Assembly: GCA_017619375.1 (NCBI GenBank)
Contig: JAFZSL010000070.1
Location: 1 to 64,000 of the forward strand
DNA length: 64,000 bases
Direction: 5' to 3'
DNA from: Prevotella sp.
GTDB taxonomy: Bacteria; Bacteroidota; Bacteroidia; Bacteroidales; Bacteroidaceae
In this document: positions 25,500-33,423 of the stretch, piece after piece
How positions within the stretch are numbered: position 1 is the first letter of the stretch
Layout of the letters: each line of letters starts with the position of its first letter
Translations under genes and position numbers: made by a program
The notes under the pieces: generated by a model
Told to the model about the DNA's origin: nothing
Databases searched by the model: none
Seen by the model: only the letters and a program-made list of their open reading frames with translations

Positions 25500-25834
25500 T
25501 TGGGTTAAAAATAGGAACACGAATTATCATACGCTCGGCTCTGCCGCTTGGCTTGTCCAAGAATTAACCATTAATTCTGACGCACAGCTGCTCGGCGACA
25601 AAGGAGACGCTTGCCAAAGCAAGAATTTATGATTAATTATATGGGACTCGCTACGCGCTTGGCTCGTCCAAGAATTATATGTTCAAAATAGTACCAAGTT
25701 ATTTTTTTACTTTTACTAAGACATTAATTTAACAAACATCATATTCTACCTTGTGATTACTTTCGGATTGTGCATCATGCTGAGGCCGGCGTTCAGCAGC
25801 AAGAAGCAATGAACTGACACGGGACCCTTCCTGT
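25500..25834. other. Gene-free spacer with imperfect direct repeats
   Basis: This 335-bp convergent spacer holds no convincing gene. A 22-base sequence at 25545-25566 recurs at 25656-25677 with one mismatch (core TTGGCT, then GTCCAAGAATTA). GAATTAA/TTAATTC arms at 25561-25577 can form a 7-bp hairpin near the end of the acyltransferase transcript. A short frame from a GTG at 25753 to a stop at 25812 reads like the end of a membrane peptide (ITFGLCIMLRPAFSSKKQ) but has no ATG. Confidence 0.6.
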
Positions 25835-26917
25835 TCAATAGACTATCTGAACTTCCCTGTAGGGAGAATTCTTGTCGTTGGTGGTGATGCCAATCACCAA
25901 GACAGAGTCTCTTTGCAAATCCTTCACTGGCACTTCCACCAAGATGCGCGTTTTCTGGCGCTCAGACAATTCGGTTTTCTCCACCTTGCACTTGGCAGAA
26001 GGAATCGAGGGTGTGATGTCGGCGATGGTGAGCAGGTTGCCACCCATGTTCAGCATGTCGAAGTGTTTGACAATGGTGGTTTGCTGCTTCTCGCTGTCGA
26101 GCAATGCGTACCCTGTTTTCGGTAAGAATGCCTGAGGCCCTTCTCCTTGCTCTGGAGCCGTGAGGTCGGGTGTGACAATGGTCGGGATGGCGAGTGGGAA
26201 GCGTTTTTTCCCTTTTTCCCCCACGAGTAGAGTGTATTCATGCTTTCCCCACTCCTTCGACGGTTTTGAAAGGTCGAACGACACGTTGATACGTCCCGTC
26301 TCTTTGGGTTGGAGCCGGGATGGGACGTCCACTGTCAACCATTTTGGAGCATCCTTCAACTCCCATTCCACCTCTATCGGTTCTTTTCCAGCATTGACGA
26401 TGTTGGTGGTGGCACCACACACTTTGCCTTGTTCCAGGAAAGGTGGAAAAATCATACTGCCCATGGCCCTTAGGTTCTCCCCCATGGGATATTGGAACTG
26501 ACTTTGTATTTTCTGGTCCGACAACCCCCTGATTGCCGTGATGTAGAGAGCTATCGGTTCCTTTTTCAGCGAGGTGTAAACATATATCTCCTTGTCGATG
26601 TATGGACTATTGTCCAATTCCACCACCATGCTAATGGTGGCAGTGTCGCCAGGCATTATCTCATTGCGGTCGGCAGTAGTGCGTATGCATCCGCAGGTTT
26701 TGTCGATTTTCTGTATTCGGCACGTGTCGGCAGATGCATTGACGAGTTGGAAGTCATGCTGCAGAATCCGCAACGTGTCTTCTATGAGACCGGCATCCCA
26801 TTCCTCCTCCACAGCATACACCAACGAAGATTCGCCTCCTTCTCTTCCTGGTTGGCAGGAAAAGAAGGAGACAAATAACAAGAGAACCGTAAGCAGTTGG
26901 TAGTTCCAAACTTTCAT
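25835..26917 (-). CDS. DUF1573-type lipoprotein
   Basis: A 360-residue protein started at the ATG complementary to 26915-26917 (MKVWNYQLL); the longer frame would need a TTG. The signal region ends in FFSC, a probable lipobox with Cys at about 21. The body has DUF1573-like immunoglobulin-type repeats, with the recognisable KIDKTCGCIRTT...PGD motif near 70-92. DUF1573 proteins of Bacteroidetes are exported; their function is not established. It starts 24 bases after the stop of the upstream lipoprotein gene and is probably co-transcribed with it. Confidence 0.75.
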   Translation of the reverse strand: MKVWNYQLLTVLLLFVSFFSCQPGREGGESSLVYAVEEEWDAGLIEDTLRILQHDFQLVNASADTCRIQKIDKTCGCIRTTADRNEIMPGDTATISMVVELDNSPYIDKEIYVYTSLKKEPIALYITAIRGLSDQKIQSQFQYPMGENLRAMGSMIFPPFLEQGKVCGATTNIVNAGKEPIEVEWELKDAPKWLTVDVPSRLQPKETGRINVSFDLSKPSKEWGKHEYTLLVGEKGKKRFPLAIPTIVTPDLTAPEQGEGPQAFLPKTGYALLDSEKQQTTIVKHFDMLNMGGNLLTIADITPSIPSAKCKVEKTELSERQKTRILVEVPVKDLQRDSVLVIGITTNDKNSPYREVQIVY

Positions 26918-26941
26918 AAGGACTTCCAAATTACTTGTTTT

Positions 26942-28540
26942 TTATTGGAACACCAGTGATGCTTGTTTCTTCAGCAGGGTGCCATCGGGCAACTGCACGG
27001 CCACCGTGCAAAGGTCCTTCACGCCCTCTGTATTAGCACCTGGCACATAGAGTTTCATTTCATAAGAAATCTCGTTGTCGAGCGTCACCGTTTCTGTATT
27101 GGTGTAGCCATCAGTTCCTACAACCGTCATTACTGCCACGCTTCCCTGAGGTATGCAGGAGAGTGTGGCGATGGCATTATATCCTTGATGGGCGACAGGT
27201 GCAGGCGGTTCAAGTTTGAATGATTGGATTGATGGTTCGCTATCAATGGAAATTTCCACAGCGGGCAATGGGTCGGAAGAAGAACTTCCCGTGGTGAAAC
27301 CATAGCTCATATAAACCTTGTCCAAACCTTGCTGACATACATAAATATCAAGTGGAAGGCCATACGTCGCCGGTTTCACTACAAGATTGTTCCATAGTTT
27401 TCCGAAGGTCGCGTCTATGATATCTTTGAGAACCGGCACATCTTGTACGGTAGGAGAATTGTGGTCGTTGGACACGAGAGCCTTGTTGAGAGTGTTACAA
27501 TAGGTGACCAGGGCAGTACCCAGGGCTGTGCATGCCACGCCGATTTTTACGGCTAGAGGGCCTGTGATGGAAGTTATCTTCATCGCTTGAGCGCATACCA
27601 GAAGTACCATCTCTGTTGTCATAGGGTCTGTCCAAGTTTGTCCATTCATATTTGGGAGACACATCCAGTCGAGCAACTTTTTGATTTTAGGACCTGCTAT
27701 ATTCAGGAATTCTGCAATGGCAGGCTGGTTGTCTATGGAGGGCAAAGTGTACACATACGTTCCTCCTGATTGCCAGACGGCTTCATATCGGCCTCGGTAT
27801 CCTGTCAACCTTGTCAACCAATTTCCATATGAGCCACTGTCGTACACTTTCACCCAACATTGTTGCCCTGACAAACCTACACCACAAGTTGACAGGATGA
27901 TAGTACCTTGACGATCACCAGCGGCGGTCTTCACACGTGCAGGCATTGGCTTGTCTTTGAGAGGCGTGACAGAAAGCGTGGTCTTTCCCTCACGCATGTG
28001 TTGAGCCTTAGGTGCAGGAGGCATCTGCTGTTCGGCGTCCAAGGCAAAATCATATACAGTATTAAGTTGTTCGTCGCTCTCAGGGTCGATGAATGTGATG
28101 GCGGCTTTCGTGTCTGTAAGCCATTCATATAAAATCCTTATGTCATTGGGCGCTTGCACGTCCACTGGGCGATTCTGTTCATCAAATAGTATTTGTGATA
28201 CCTCAGGATTCGCTCCTGCAGTTTGTATAATCAATGAGAGCAATGAGGTGGGCACGCCATTGGCGTCCTTTCGTGTTTCAACCACGAAATGCTCTCCATT
28301 CACCGTTTCCATATGAAATAGGAGGGAGGTGGCAGGCGAGGTTCCGAATTCCCATTTGGCAATACCTCCATCTCTCTTGAGGTCGATATAATCGATATAG
28401 TCTTTCTTTTCCTCAGGTGGATTCGGGTTCACAGGGGGTGTCACGTTATCATCATCATCTCCTCCTCCTTCACAAGCAATAAAACTGAAACTGAACAAAG
28501 CCACCAACAATGTCAGTAGCATCAAATAATATTTTTTCAT
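26942..28540 (-). CDS. Large lipoprotein of unknown function
   Basis: A 532-residue lipoprotein: signal peptide with lipobox FIAC (Cys at about 23), then the Gly/Asp-rich tether GGGDDDDN and a Pro-rich stretch typical of surface-exported Bacteroidetes lipoproteins. A central hydrophobic region (about 305-350) is unusual for a soluble domain and may insert in a membrane or pack in a core. The C-terminal 100 residues look like an immunoglobulin-type beta domain (VTVGTDGYTNTETVTL-like strand pattern). No family is recognised. It is divergent from an AraC-type regulator gene and leads a two-gene unit with the DUF1573 lipoprotein. Confidence 0.72.
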   Translation of the reverse strand: MKKYYLMLLTLLVALFSFSFIACEGGGDDDDNVTPPVNPNPPEEKKDYIDYIDLKRDGGIAKWEFGTSPATSLLFHMETVNGEHFVVETRKDANGVPTSLLSLIIQTAGANPEVSQILFDEQNRPVDVQAPNDIRILYEWLTDTKAAITFIDPESDEQLNTVYDFALDAEQQMPPAPKAQHMREGKTTLSVTPLKDKPMPARVKTAAGDRQGTIILSTCGVGLSGQQCWVKVYDSGSYGNWLTRLTGYRGRYEAVWQSGGTYVYTLPSIDNQPAIAEFLNIAGPKIKKLLDWMCLPNMNGQTWTDPMTTEMVLLVCAQAMKITSITGPLAVKIGVACTALGTALVTYCNTLNKALVSNDHNSPTVQDVPVLKDIIDATFGKLWNNLVVKPATYGLPLDIYVCQQGLDKVYMSYGFTTGSSSSDPLPAVEISIDSEPSIQSFKLEPPAPVAHQGYNAIATLSCIPQGSVAVMTVVGTDGYTNTETVTLDNEISYEMKLYVPGANTEGVKDLCTVAVQLPDGTLLKKQASLVFQ

Positions 28541-28581
28541 ATCGATATAATTTTTGTTTTTTCAATTAGGCAACAAAAATA

Positions 28582-28589
28582 CAAAGATA
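28582..28589 (-). promoter_or_regulatory. -7 element of lipoprotein operon
   Basis: TATCTTTG on the minus strand, 41 bases before the lipoprotein ATG. The -33 region is weak and overlaps the start of the 21-bp direct repeats at 28611, so binding of a regulator there would affect this promoter. Confidence 0.55.
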
Positions 28590-28610
28590 GACGCCCGCCG
28601 TCGTCCCAAT

Positions 28611-28663
28611 TTCACAAAAACAGGTGTCAAATTCACAAAAACAGGTGTCAAATTCACAAAAAG
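28611..28663. repeat. 21-bp direct repeats between divergent promoters
   Basis: Two identical 21-base units at 28611-28631 and 28632-28652 (TTCACAAAAACAGGTGTCAAA) are followed by a partial third at 28653-28663. They lie between the minus-strand -7 of the lipoprotein operon and the plus-strand promoter of the AraC-type gene. The 21-base spacing is two helical turns, as expected for tandem operator sites. Confidence 0.8.
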
Positions 28664-28692
28664 GCCAAATATGCTCAAAAAAGGCCGTTGTT

Positions 28693-28723
28693 TTTGGAAA
28701 AAAGAAAAAAACACATACCTTTG
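28693..28723 (+). promoter_or_regulatory. Promoter of AraC-type regulator gene
   Basis: TTTG at 28693-28696, a 19-base spacer and TACCTTTG at 28716-28723 match the consensus exactly, 37 bases before the ATG at 28761. This placement rules out an upstream start for the gene. Confidence 0.75.
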
Positions 28724-28760
28724 TACATCAGAACAAACAGACCAAGAACAATCCCGAAAG

Positions 28761-29987
28761 ATGACTTTGTTTTTCTGTCTTTTGCCAACATTTGCCTGCG
28801 CATTTTGGTGCATGGCATTGTTCATCTCCTATTTCGAACACCGTCAGAAGGACAAATTCCTATTGGCAGTCTTCATGCTGGCTGGCACCTTGCTCTATGC
28901 CTGCCATGTCGTGTATTTCACCCGTTCGAAGGAATTGTTGCCACAGTCAGACACCATCTATTGCATGTTGAATCTGACCGTTTTCCCCTTGTATTATTAT
29001 TATGTTTGTCAAGTGACAGAACGGCATTCTCGTTTTCGGGTGTGGCCCATGTTGCCGGCTCTTTCGGGTGTGTTGACGGTAGGCGTGCTCTACTTTACCA
29101 TGACGAAAGAAGAGACCGACACCTTCATCAATCATTATCTCTATGAGGGCCGGTGGGACTTGCCAAAAGGTCTTGCTTATGTGCAGGCAGTCGTGCATCA
29201 GGCATTGCGCGTCCTATTCGTTTTGATAATTATTCCCATAGTGCATCTCTCTTGGAAGAAGACAAAGGACTACAACAGTCACGTGCGCAACTTTTTTGCC
29301 GACAGCGACGACAAGGTGTTCGTCATTCCCAAAAGTCTCGTCACACTTTTCGTCATCGCCGTGGTGAGTTCCATACTTTGTAGTGTGCTAGGACGTATGT
29401 ATTTCAATCATTCCATCATTCTCCTGGCCATTCCTTCTCTGATATTCAGTTGCTTGCTCTTCCTTATCGGATACAAGGGTTTCGCCCGCCAATTCAGCAG
29501 TGTCGAGTTCAACGAGAGGATAGAAATGATAAAGAGCCGCGAGGAACAACTCTTGTCTGCCAACCAGCAATCCGCTGACAGTGAAGGAGGAGAAGAGACA
29601 GCAAATGAGGAAAGCCCGTCTTCCGACCCGGATGTCTGTGGAGACAACAGTTTTGCAGAACTCGGCAAGCGCATCAACGAGTTGATGTATGAGCGACGCA
29701 TTTATTTGAATCACAATCTCACCATCAACGACCTTGCTGTCATGCTTGGCACCAACCGTGAGTACATCTACAGGGCGATGAAGGAAATAATAGGCCTCTC
29801 GTTCAGTGAAATGGTCAACCGCCTGCGTGTGGAGTATGCAGCAAAAATGCTCCAAGAACACCCTGCCACAAGCATGTTGCTATTGGCCGATGAGTCGGGT
29901 TTTGCTTCGGTCACTTCCTTCTACCGCAATTTCAAGTTGTATAAAGGATGTACACCGAAACAATGGTTGAAAAGGCATGATGTTTGA
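28761..29987 (+). CDS. Membrane-anchored AraC-family transcriptional regulator
   Basis: A 408-residue protein started at the ATG 37 bases after the promoter; the open frame upstream runs through repeats and the promoter. The N-terminal half has about seven hydrophobic segments (1-245), followed by an acidic Ser/Glu-rich linker (about 270-305) and a C-terminal AraC/XylS DNA-binding domain with two helix-turn-helix units (LTINDLAVMLGTNREYIYRAMKE and LADESGFASVTSFYRNFK). This 7TM-HTH layout occurs in Bacteroidetes one-component sensors. It is divergent from the two lipoprotein genes, with direct repeats between, so those genes are its most likely targets. Confidence 0.85.
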   Translation: MTLFFCLLPTFACAFWCMALFISYFEHRQKDKFLLAVFMLAGTLLYACHVVYFTRSKELLPQSDTIYCMLNLTVFPLYYYYVCQVTERHSRFRVWPMLPALSGVLTVGVLYFTMTKEETDTFINHYLYEGRWDLPKGLAYVQAVVHQALRVLFVLIIIPIVHLSWKKTKDYNSHVRNFFADSDDKVFVIPKSLVTLFVIAVVSSILCSVLGRMYFNHSIILLAIPSLIFSCLLFLIGYKGFARQFSSVEFNERIEMIKSREEQLLSANQQSADSEGGEETANEESPSSDPDVCGDNSFAELGKRINELMYERRIYLNHNLTINDLAVMLGTNREYIYRAMKEIIGLSFSEMVNRLRVEYAAKMLQEHPATSMLLLADESGFASVTSFYRNFKLYKGCTPKQWLKRHDV

Positions 29988-30054
29988 AAAACGACACCTT
30001 TCGGGGTGACCCGTGTCTGTTTGTTCGTCTTTTCCATATGGGGGATTTATCTTA

Positions 30055-30432
30055 TCAGAATTGAATTTTATCAGAATCCCATTCCAGGTTGTCCAAGACA
30101 TTGATGGCATTGTCATCAATTTGCTCATACCAGATTTTCAAAACACGATTATCGCGCTTCTTAAAAGTAAGTTCAACAATCTTTCTTGAACTCCCATCCG
30201 AAGGACAATACTTGGCAAGCCCTCCTTGATATTCAAATAATTGGTAAACATGAGACAACATGATTGTTTTCGAAAAATCAGGGTTGCCATATGTACTGAT
30301 TATTTCTTCAAGAGTGGTTTTCCCATTCAATTTCTCATCCGTATAAATAGATGGGGAGGCGAAAAAATACAACCAGATGCCCAATACTAATAAAAGAACT
30401 CCTGGTATGATAAATTTTACATAACGTTTCAT
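30055..30432 (-). CDS. Small membrane-anchored protein, BamE/SmpA-like pattern
   Basis: A 125-residue protein with one N-terminal transmembrane segment (about 7-26) and an exported domain. LEEIISTYGNPDFSKT followed by a beta-rich stretch (IVELTFKKRDNRVLKIWYEQ) recalls the small SmpA/OmlA lipoprotein fold, but there is no lipobox Cys and the match is only by eye. No function assigned. It is downstream of an ATPase gene on the same strand, 92 bases away, and convergent with the AraC-type gene. Confidence 0.6.
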   Translation of the reverse strand: MKRYVKFIIPGVLLLVLGIWLYFFASPSIYTDEKLNGKTTLEEIISTYGNPDFSKTIMLSHVYQLFEYQGGLAKYCPSDGSSRKIVELTFKKRDNRVLKIWYEQIDDNAINVLDNLEWDSDKIQF

Positions 30433-30524
30433 TTTAATATATAAGAGTTGGCGTTAAACTATTAAATGCTATTGAGAATTGAAAACAATCCTATATGTTA
30501 ATTCGACTGCCATATGTCATAGAT

Positions 30525-31718
30525 TTAATAAAGCAGACCAAAAAGCCAGAGCGGAATCTTCTTGCCAAGACCAATATCGATACCATCGCTTACGACATAT
30601 CCATCTTCAATACCCTTTATCTGTTTGAATCCTTTGCTCTTTCCTCCCACTTCGAATAGCCATTTACCATCCACTAACAAATCGCCTTGGTTAGGCATCG
30701 AGAGTTTGTGACCAACGCCCACCTGTGAGGCAAAATAGGTCTCACGCACCGTTCCTGCTTCAGCATGTGGAGTCAGACAGTGCATCAGATTGGTGTTATA
30801 AAACAAAACCTTTTCAGGCTTCGTCAGCATGTTCATCCCACTGTCGGCTGCGTATAGCCGGCGTACTAATGCTGCCTTATCCATCAGGTCAATGAGTTTC
30901 AGCACATTATTGCGAGAAGCCTTTAGTGTGACACAGAGACCAGAGATATTTAAGGTATATGGCGAACTCTCTGCCAGCACCGCCAACAGTTGCTTGGCCT
31001 TATAGACAGAGTCATATTCTATGTTACTTACCGAAGGAATCTCGCTGGTGACGATGGTTTCAATCACTTGCTGGAGGCGGTCGGCAAAGCCGTCACCTTC
31101 TTCACGATAGAAAGGATAATAGCCTGTCTCCAAGTATTTCTCGAAATGCCGTAGAACCTTTACCTTCGATGTAATCTGCGATGCCTGCATGAAATGGTCG
31201 TTCAGCACAGTCTCTAACGAAAGCACTGGCAACTGTGCTACTTGTTCCAATTGTAGATATTCTCTAAACGACAATCCCTCCAACGTGTACTGCCGATGAC
31301 GACGCGACAGGTCACCCATTAGCGATTCCTCCAGTTTCAACATCGAAGAACCCGTCACAACGACGTGCAATTGTGGAAAGGAATCGTAAATGTTTTTGAT
31401 TTCCTGCTGCCATGTCTTATATTTATGCACCTCGTCTAGAAAAAGGTGAGTTCCTCCATGCGTATAGTGATATTCAGCCAGGTCGAGAACAGAGTGATTG
31501 GCAAACCATATATGGTCAAGTGATGCATACAGTGCTTTTTGCTTATCCTCAAAAGAGCGCAAGATATGCTGAAGGAGCATTGTCGTTTTGCCAACGCCCT
31601 TAGCGCCTTTAATCACAATCAATCTATTGTCCCAGTTTATCTTCTCATAGAGATATCTGGTGAAACTCAAATCTGTCTCCGCCAGCAAGCGGCCATAAGC
31701 CTTATACAATCTATCCAT
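30525..31718 (-). CDS. P-loop ATPase with DUF4143
   Basis: A 397-residue ATPase. The Walker A motif is GAKGVGKTT (about 38-46), Walker B is HLFLDEVHK (about 91-99) and a sensor-like VVTGSSMLKLEES follows. The C-terminal part is the DUF4143 domain with a winged-helix-like segment, ending in the conserved VGGKSKGFKQIKG nuclease-like region. This stand-alone ATP-binding family is widespread and multi-copy in Bacteroidales; its role is unsettled. It has its own consensus promoter at 31745-31776. Confidence 0.82.
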   Translation of the reverse strand: MDRLYKAYGRLLAETDLSFTRYLYEKINWDNRLIVIKGAKGVGKTTMLLQHILRSFEDKQKALYASLDHIWFANHSVLDLAEYHYTHGGTHLFLDEVHKYKTWQQEIKNIYDSFPQLHVVVTGSSMLKLEESLMGDLSRRHRQYTLEGLSFREYLQLEQVAQLPVLSLETVLNDHFMQASQITSKVKVLRHFEKYLETGYYPFYREEGDGFADRLQQVIETIVTSEIPSVSNIEYDSVYKAKQLLAVLAESSPYTLNISGLCVTLKASRNNVLKLIDLMDKAALVRRLYAADSGMNMLTKPEKVLFYNTNLMHCLTPHAEAGTVRETYFASQVGVGHKLSMPNQGDLLVDGKWLFEVGGKSKGFKQIKGIEDGYVVSDGIDIGLGKKIPLWLFGLLY

Positions 31719-31744
31719 TTGTACTAAGAATTATAATTATGGCG

Positions 31745-31776
31745 CAAAGATATGTTTTTTACTTTGAAAAATCAAA
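31745..31776 (-). promoter_or_regulatory. Promoter of DUF4143 ATPase gene
   Basis: On the minus strand TTTG (31773-31776), a 20-base spacer and TATCTTTG (31745-31752), 27 bases before the ATG. Confidence 0.72.
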
Positions 31777-31857
31777 TTTTCTTGCTATTTTTTACTTTTG
31801 AAAGTAAAAAGTGTATGTTGTTATGAATTCATTAAACTTAACACCTCAGCCTGGTGA

Positions 31858-31968
31858 CTAGCGATTTGATGGTGCCCATTCCTCATAGAACTGCCGCATT
31901 TTCTTAATGCTTATTGGGTAGTTAAACAATCTTAACCAAATCTTAAACTTTGTTGCCCCTCCACCGCA
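31858..31968 (-). pseudogene. Possible remnant of a DUF1016 (YhcG-type) nuclease gene
   Basis: Within the 393-bp spacer between the two ATPase genes, a stop-bounded minus-strand frame of 36 codons reads LFNYPISIKKMRQFYEEW before a TAG. The FYPIS-(I/L)-KKMRQFYEEW pattern resembles the N-terminal region of DUF1016 nucleases. There is no start codon suited to a full gene and no downstream domain, so if real it is a decayed fragment. The rest of the spacer shows nothing recognisable. Confidence 0.25.
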
Positions 31969-32111
31969 TCATAAATGTCAAAAAATCCAACAAGGCGACA
32001 CCTAAGAATCCATTATCGGGTAATAAAAAGTTGTACCGTTTAAAATGGGGTATTTTCAATTGTCATTGATTGTCAGAGACTTACATAATTAAAAAGTAGT
32101 TCCATATGGAT

Positions 32112-33239
32112 TCAAATGAATTCCCGATGAAGCCAGAGGGCGAAGAAAGGATCGTAAACGGTGTATACCCCCTTGTCTTCTGTAATCAGGTCTTTGTCTA
32201 AAAGACTGCGCACGGCTGCTGTTACTACACTGACTGTCTGTAAGTGATGCCGTTTGATAAACGACTTGCTTGTAATACTTTTTGCCTTTCCTTCTTTTGC
32301 TATGGCAAGGAACACTTCCCGTTGCTTCTCTGGCAGTTTGTCGATCAAATCTGAATAGGTTTCTGTGAATAAGTCGAGGATATATTCTTCCGCACCATCT
32401 ACCATGGCGTCGGTGCAACATTTATCGGGTAATGTTTTCATGAATAAGACATTTAGCAACCGTTGAACACATGATGTCACCGCATCATAACGGTTGTATA
32501 CGTCCTCTACAGCCTTGCTTTCAATACTTTTCCCATATTTTTCAAACTGCTTCTGAGCAAACTCCACATATTTGTCAACTGATATGGGCCTTAGGTTCAT
32601 AATCAGCACCGACTGATAGAACGGCCTCGATGGTGACGTGAAGATTTCCCCCATCAGATGGCGTTTGCTACCAGAAAAGATGAAAGTGGCATTGATGCAT
32701 TTCTGCATGTAGGTTCTGAGTGTTGCCTCAATATTGGGGGATTCTGTGTATTTCGTTATCTGCTGAAATTCGTCAATACATACAATGCAAGGTTTATCTG
32801 CCTTTCCCAAATATTCGAAAATCTCGTCGAGGGTAGTTTCAGGGTGCTCAATATCACCTAAGCCAAGACTCCATGTTGGAAAGTTATTGATATCGTAAGT
32901 AATCTCACTACGAAGCGAGCGGAGCAAGTACAGGAATCCCTCCCATACGATTTTTCCTTTTGGCTTTAGTTCATTCAAGATGGTGCGGCCAAAGACATTT
33001 ACGAAGTCGCGGAGACTGCTGGTGGCATAGATATCAATATGAAAAGTGTAATACTTGTCCTTGATTCCGGGCTGTCGGAATAAATGGCGAATCAAATCGG
33101 TCTTTCCAACCCGGCGTGGTGATATCAAAGCAATATTGTTGCCATTGGTAGTCAGTTCTACCAATTGGCTTGTTTCCTTCACTCTGTCACAGAAATATTC
33201 AGGCCCTGCGTATCCTTTCGTTACAAACGGATTATCCAT
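32112..33239 (-). CDS. P-loop ATPase, archaeal-ATPase family
   Basis: A 375-residue ATPase with Walker A SPRRVGKTDLI (about 40-50), Walker B CIVCIDEFQQI (about 152-162) and a sensor-type FSGSKRHLMG. The C-terminal third is a winged-helix segment (KSFIKRHHLQTVSVVTAAVRSLLDKDLITEDKG). This belongs to the archaeal-type ATPase/MNS clan, different from the DUF4143 ATPase next door although both are stand-alone P-loop proteins. Function is unknown. It has its own consensus promoter and no operon partner. Confidence 0.82.
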   Translation of the reverse strand: MDNPFVTKGYAGPEYFCDRVKETSQLVELTTNGNNIALISPRRVGKTDLIRHLFRQPGIKDKYYTFHIDIYATSSLRDFVNVFGRTILNELKPKGKIVWEGFLYLLRSLRSEITYDINNFPTWSLGLGDIEHPETTLDEIFEYLGKADKPCIVCIDEFQQITKYTESPNIEATLRTYMQKCINATFIFSGSKRHLMGEIFTSPSRPFYQSVLIMNLRPISVDKYVEFAQKQFEKYGKSIESKAVEDVYNRYDAVTSCVQRLLNVLFMKTLPDKCCTDAMVDGAEEYILDLFTETYSDLIDKLPEKQREVFLAIAKEGKAKSITSKSFIKRHHLQTVSVVTAAVRSLLDKDLITEDKGVYTVYDPFFALWLHREFI

Positions 33240-33258
33240 AACTTTCTTCTTGTGAATG

Positions 33259-33290
33259 CAAAGATAACAGCAATATTGAATTTATCCAAA
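33259..33290 (-). promoter_or_regulatory. Promoter of archaeal-type ATPase gene
   Basis: On the minus strand TTTG (33287-33290), a 20-base spacer and TATCTTTG (33259-33266), 20 bases before the ATG. Confidence 0.72.
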
Positions 33291-33354
33291 ATTGAATAAT
33301 CCTATTTAGGATAATTTAAGATTTCCACGATGCTTCCATATGAATTTCAATATG

Positions 33355-33398
33355 AAAAAGTGCAGCCTCCATATCATGTGTATGGAGGCTGCACTTTT
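33355..33398 (-). terminator. Strong terminator ending the polysaccharide operon
   Basis: A perfect 18-bp stem (33356-33373 with 33381-33398) and 7-base loop lie 26 bases after the helicase stop. On the minus strand the stem ends in a run of five T residues. It closes the long minus-strand run of genes beginning near 59 kb. Confidence 0.9.
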
Positions 33399-33423
33399 GA
33401 GATGAGATAAAAATGTTGTTTTA

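Noticed and set aside
25753-25812. 19-codon membrane-like frame from a GTG
   Set aside because: The peptide end looks protein-like but no ATG and no promoter are present; kept only as a remark in the spacer entry.
28611-28663. CRISPR-like short repeats
   Set aside because: Units abut directly with no spacers; they fit operator sites better.
28554-28760. N-terminal extension of the AraC-type regulator
   Set aside because: It is translated from direct repeats and the promoter itself; the ATG at 28761 follows the predicted transcription start.
29993-30017. Terminator after the AraC-type gene
   Set aside because: GACAC/GTGTC arms with a GGG/CCC core exist, but the inner pairing is mismatched and no T-run follows directly.
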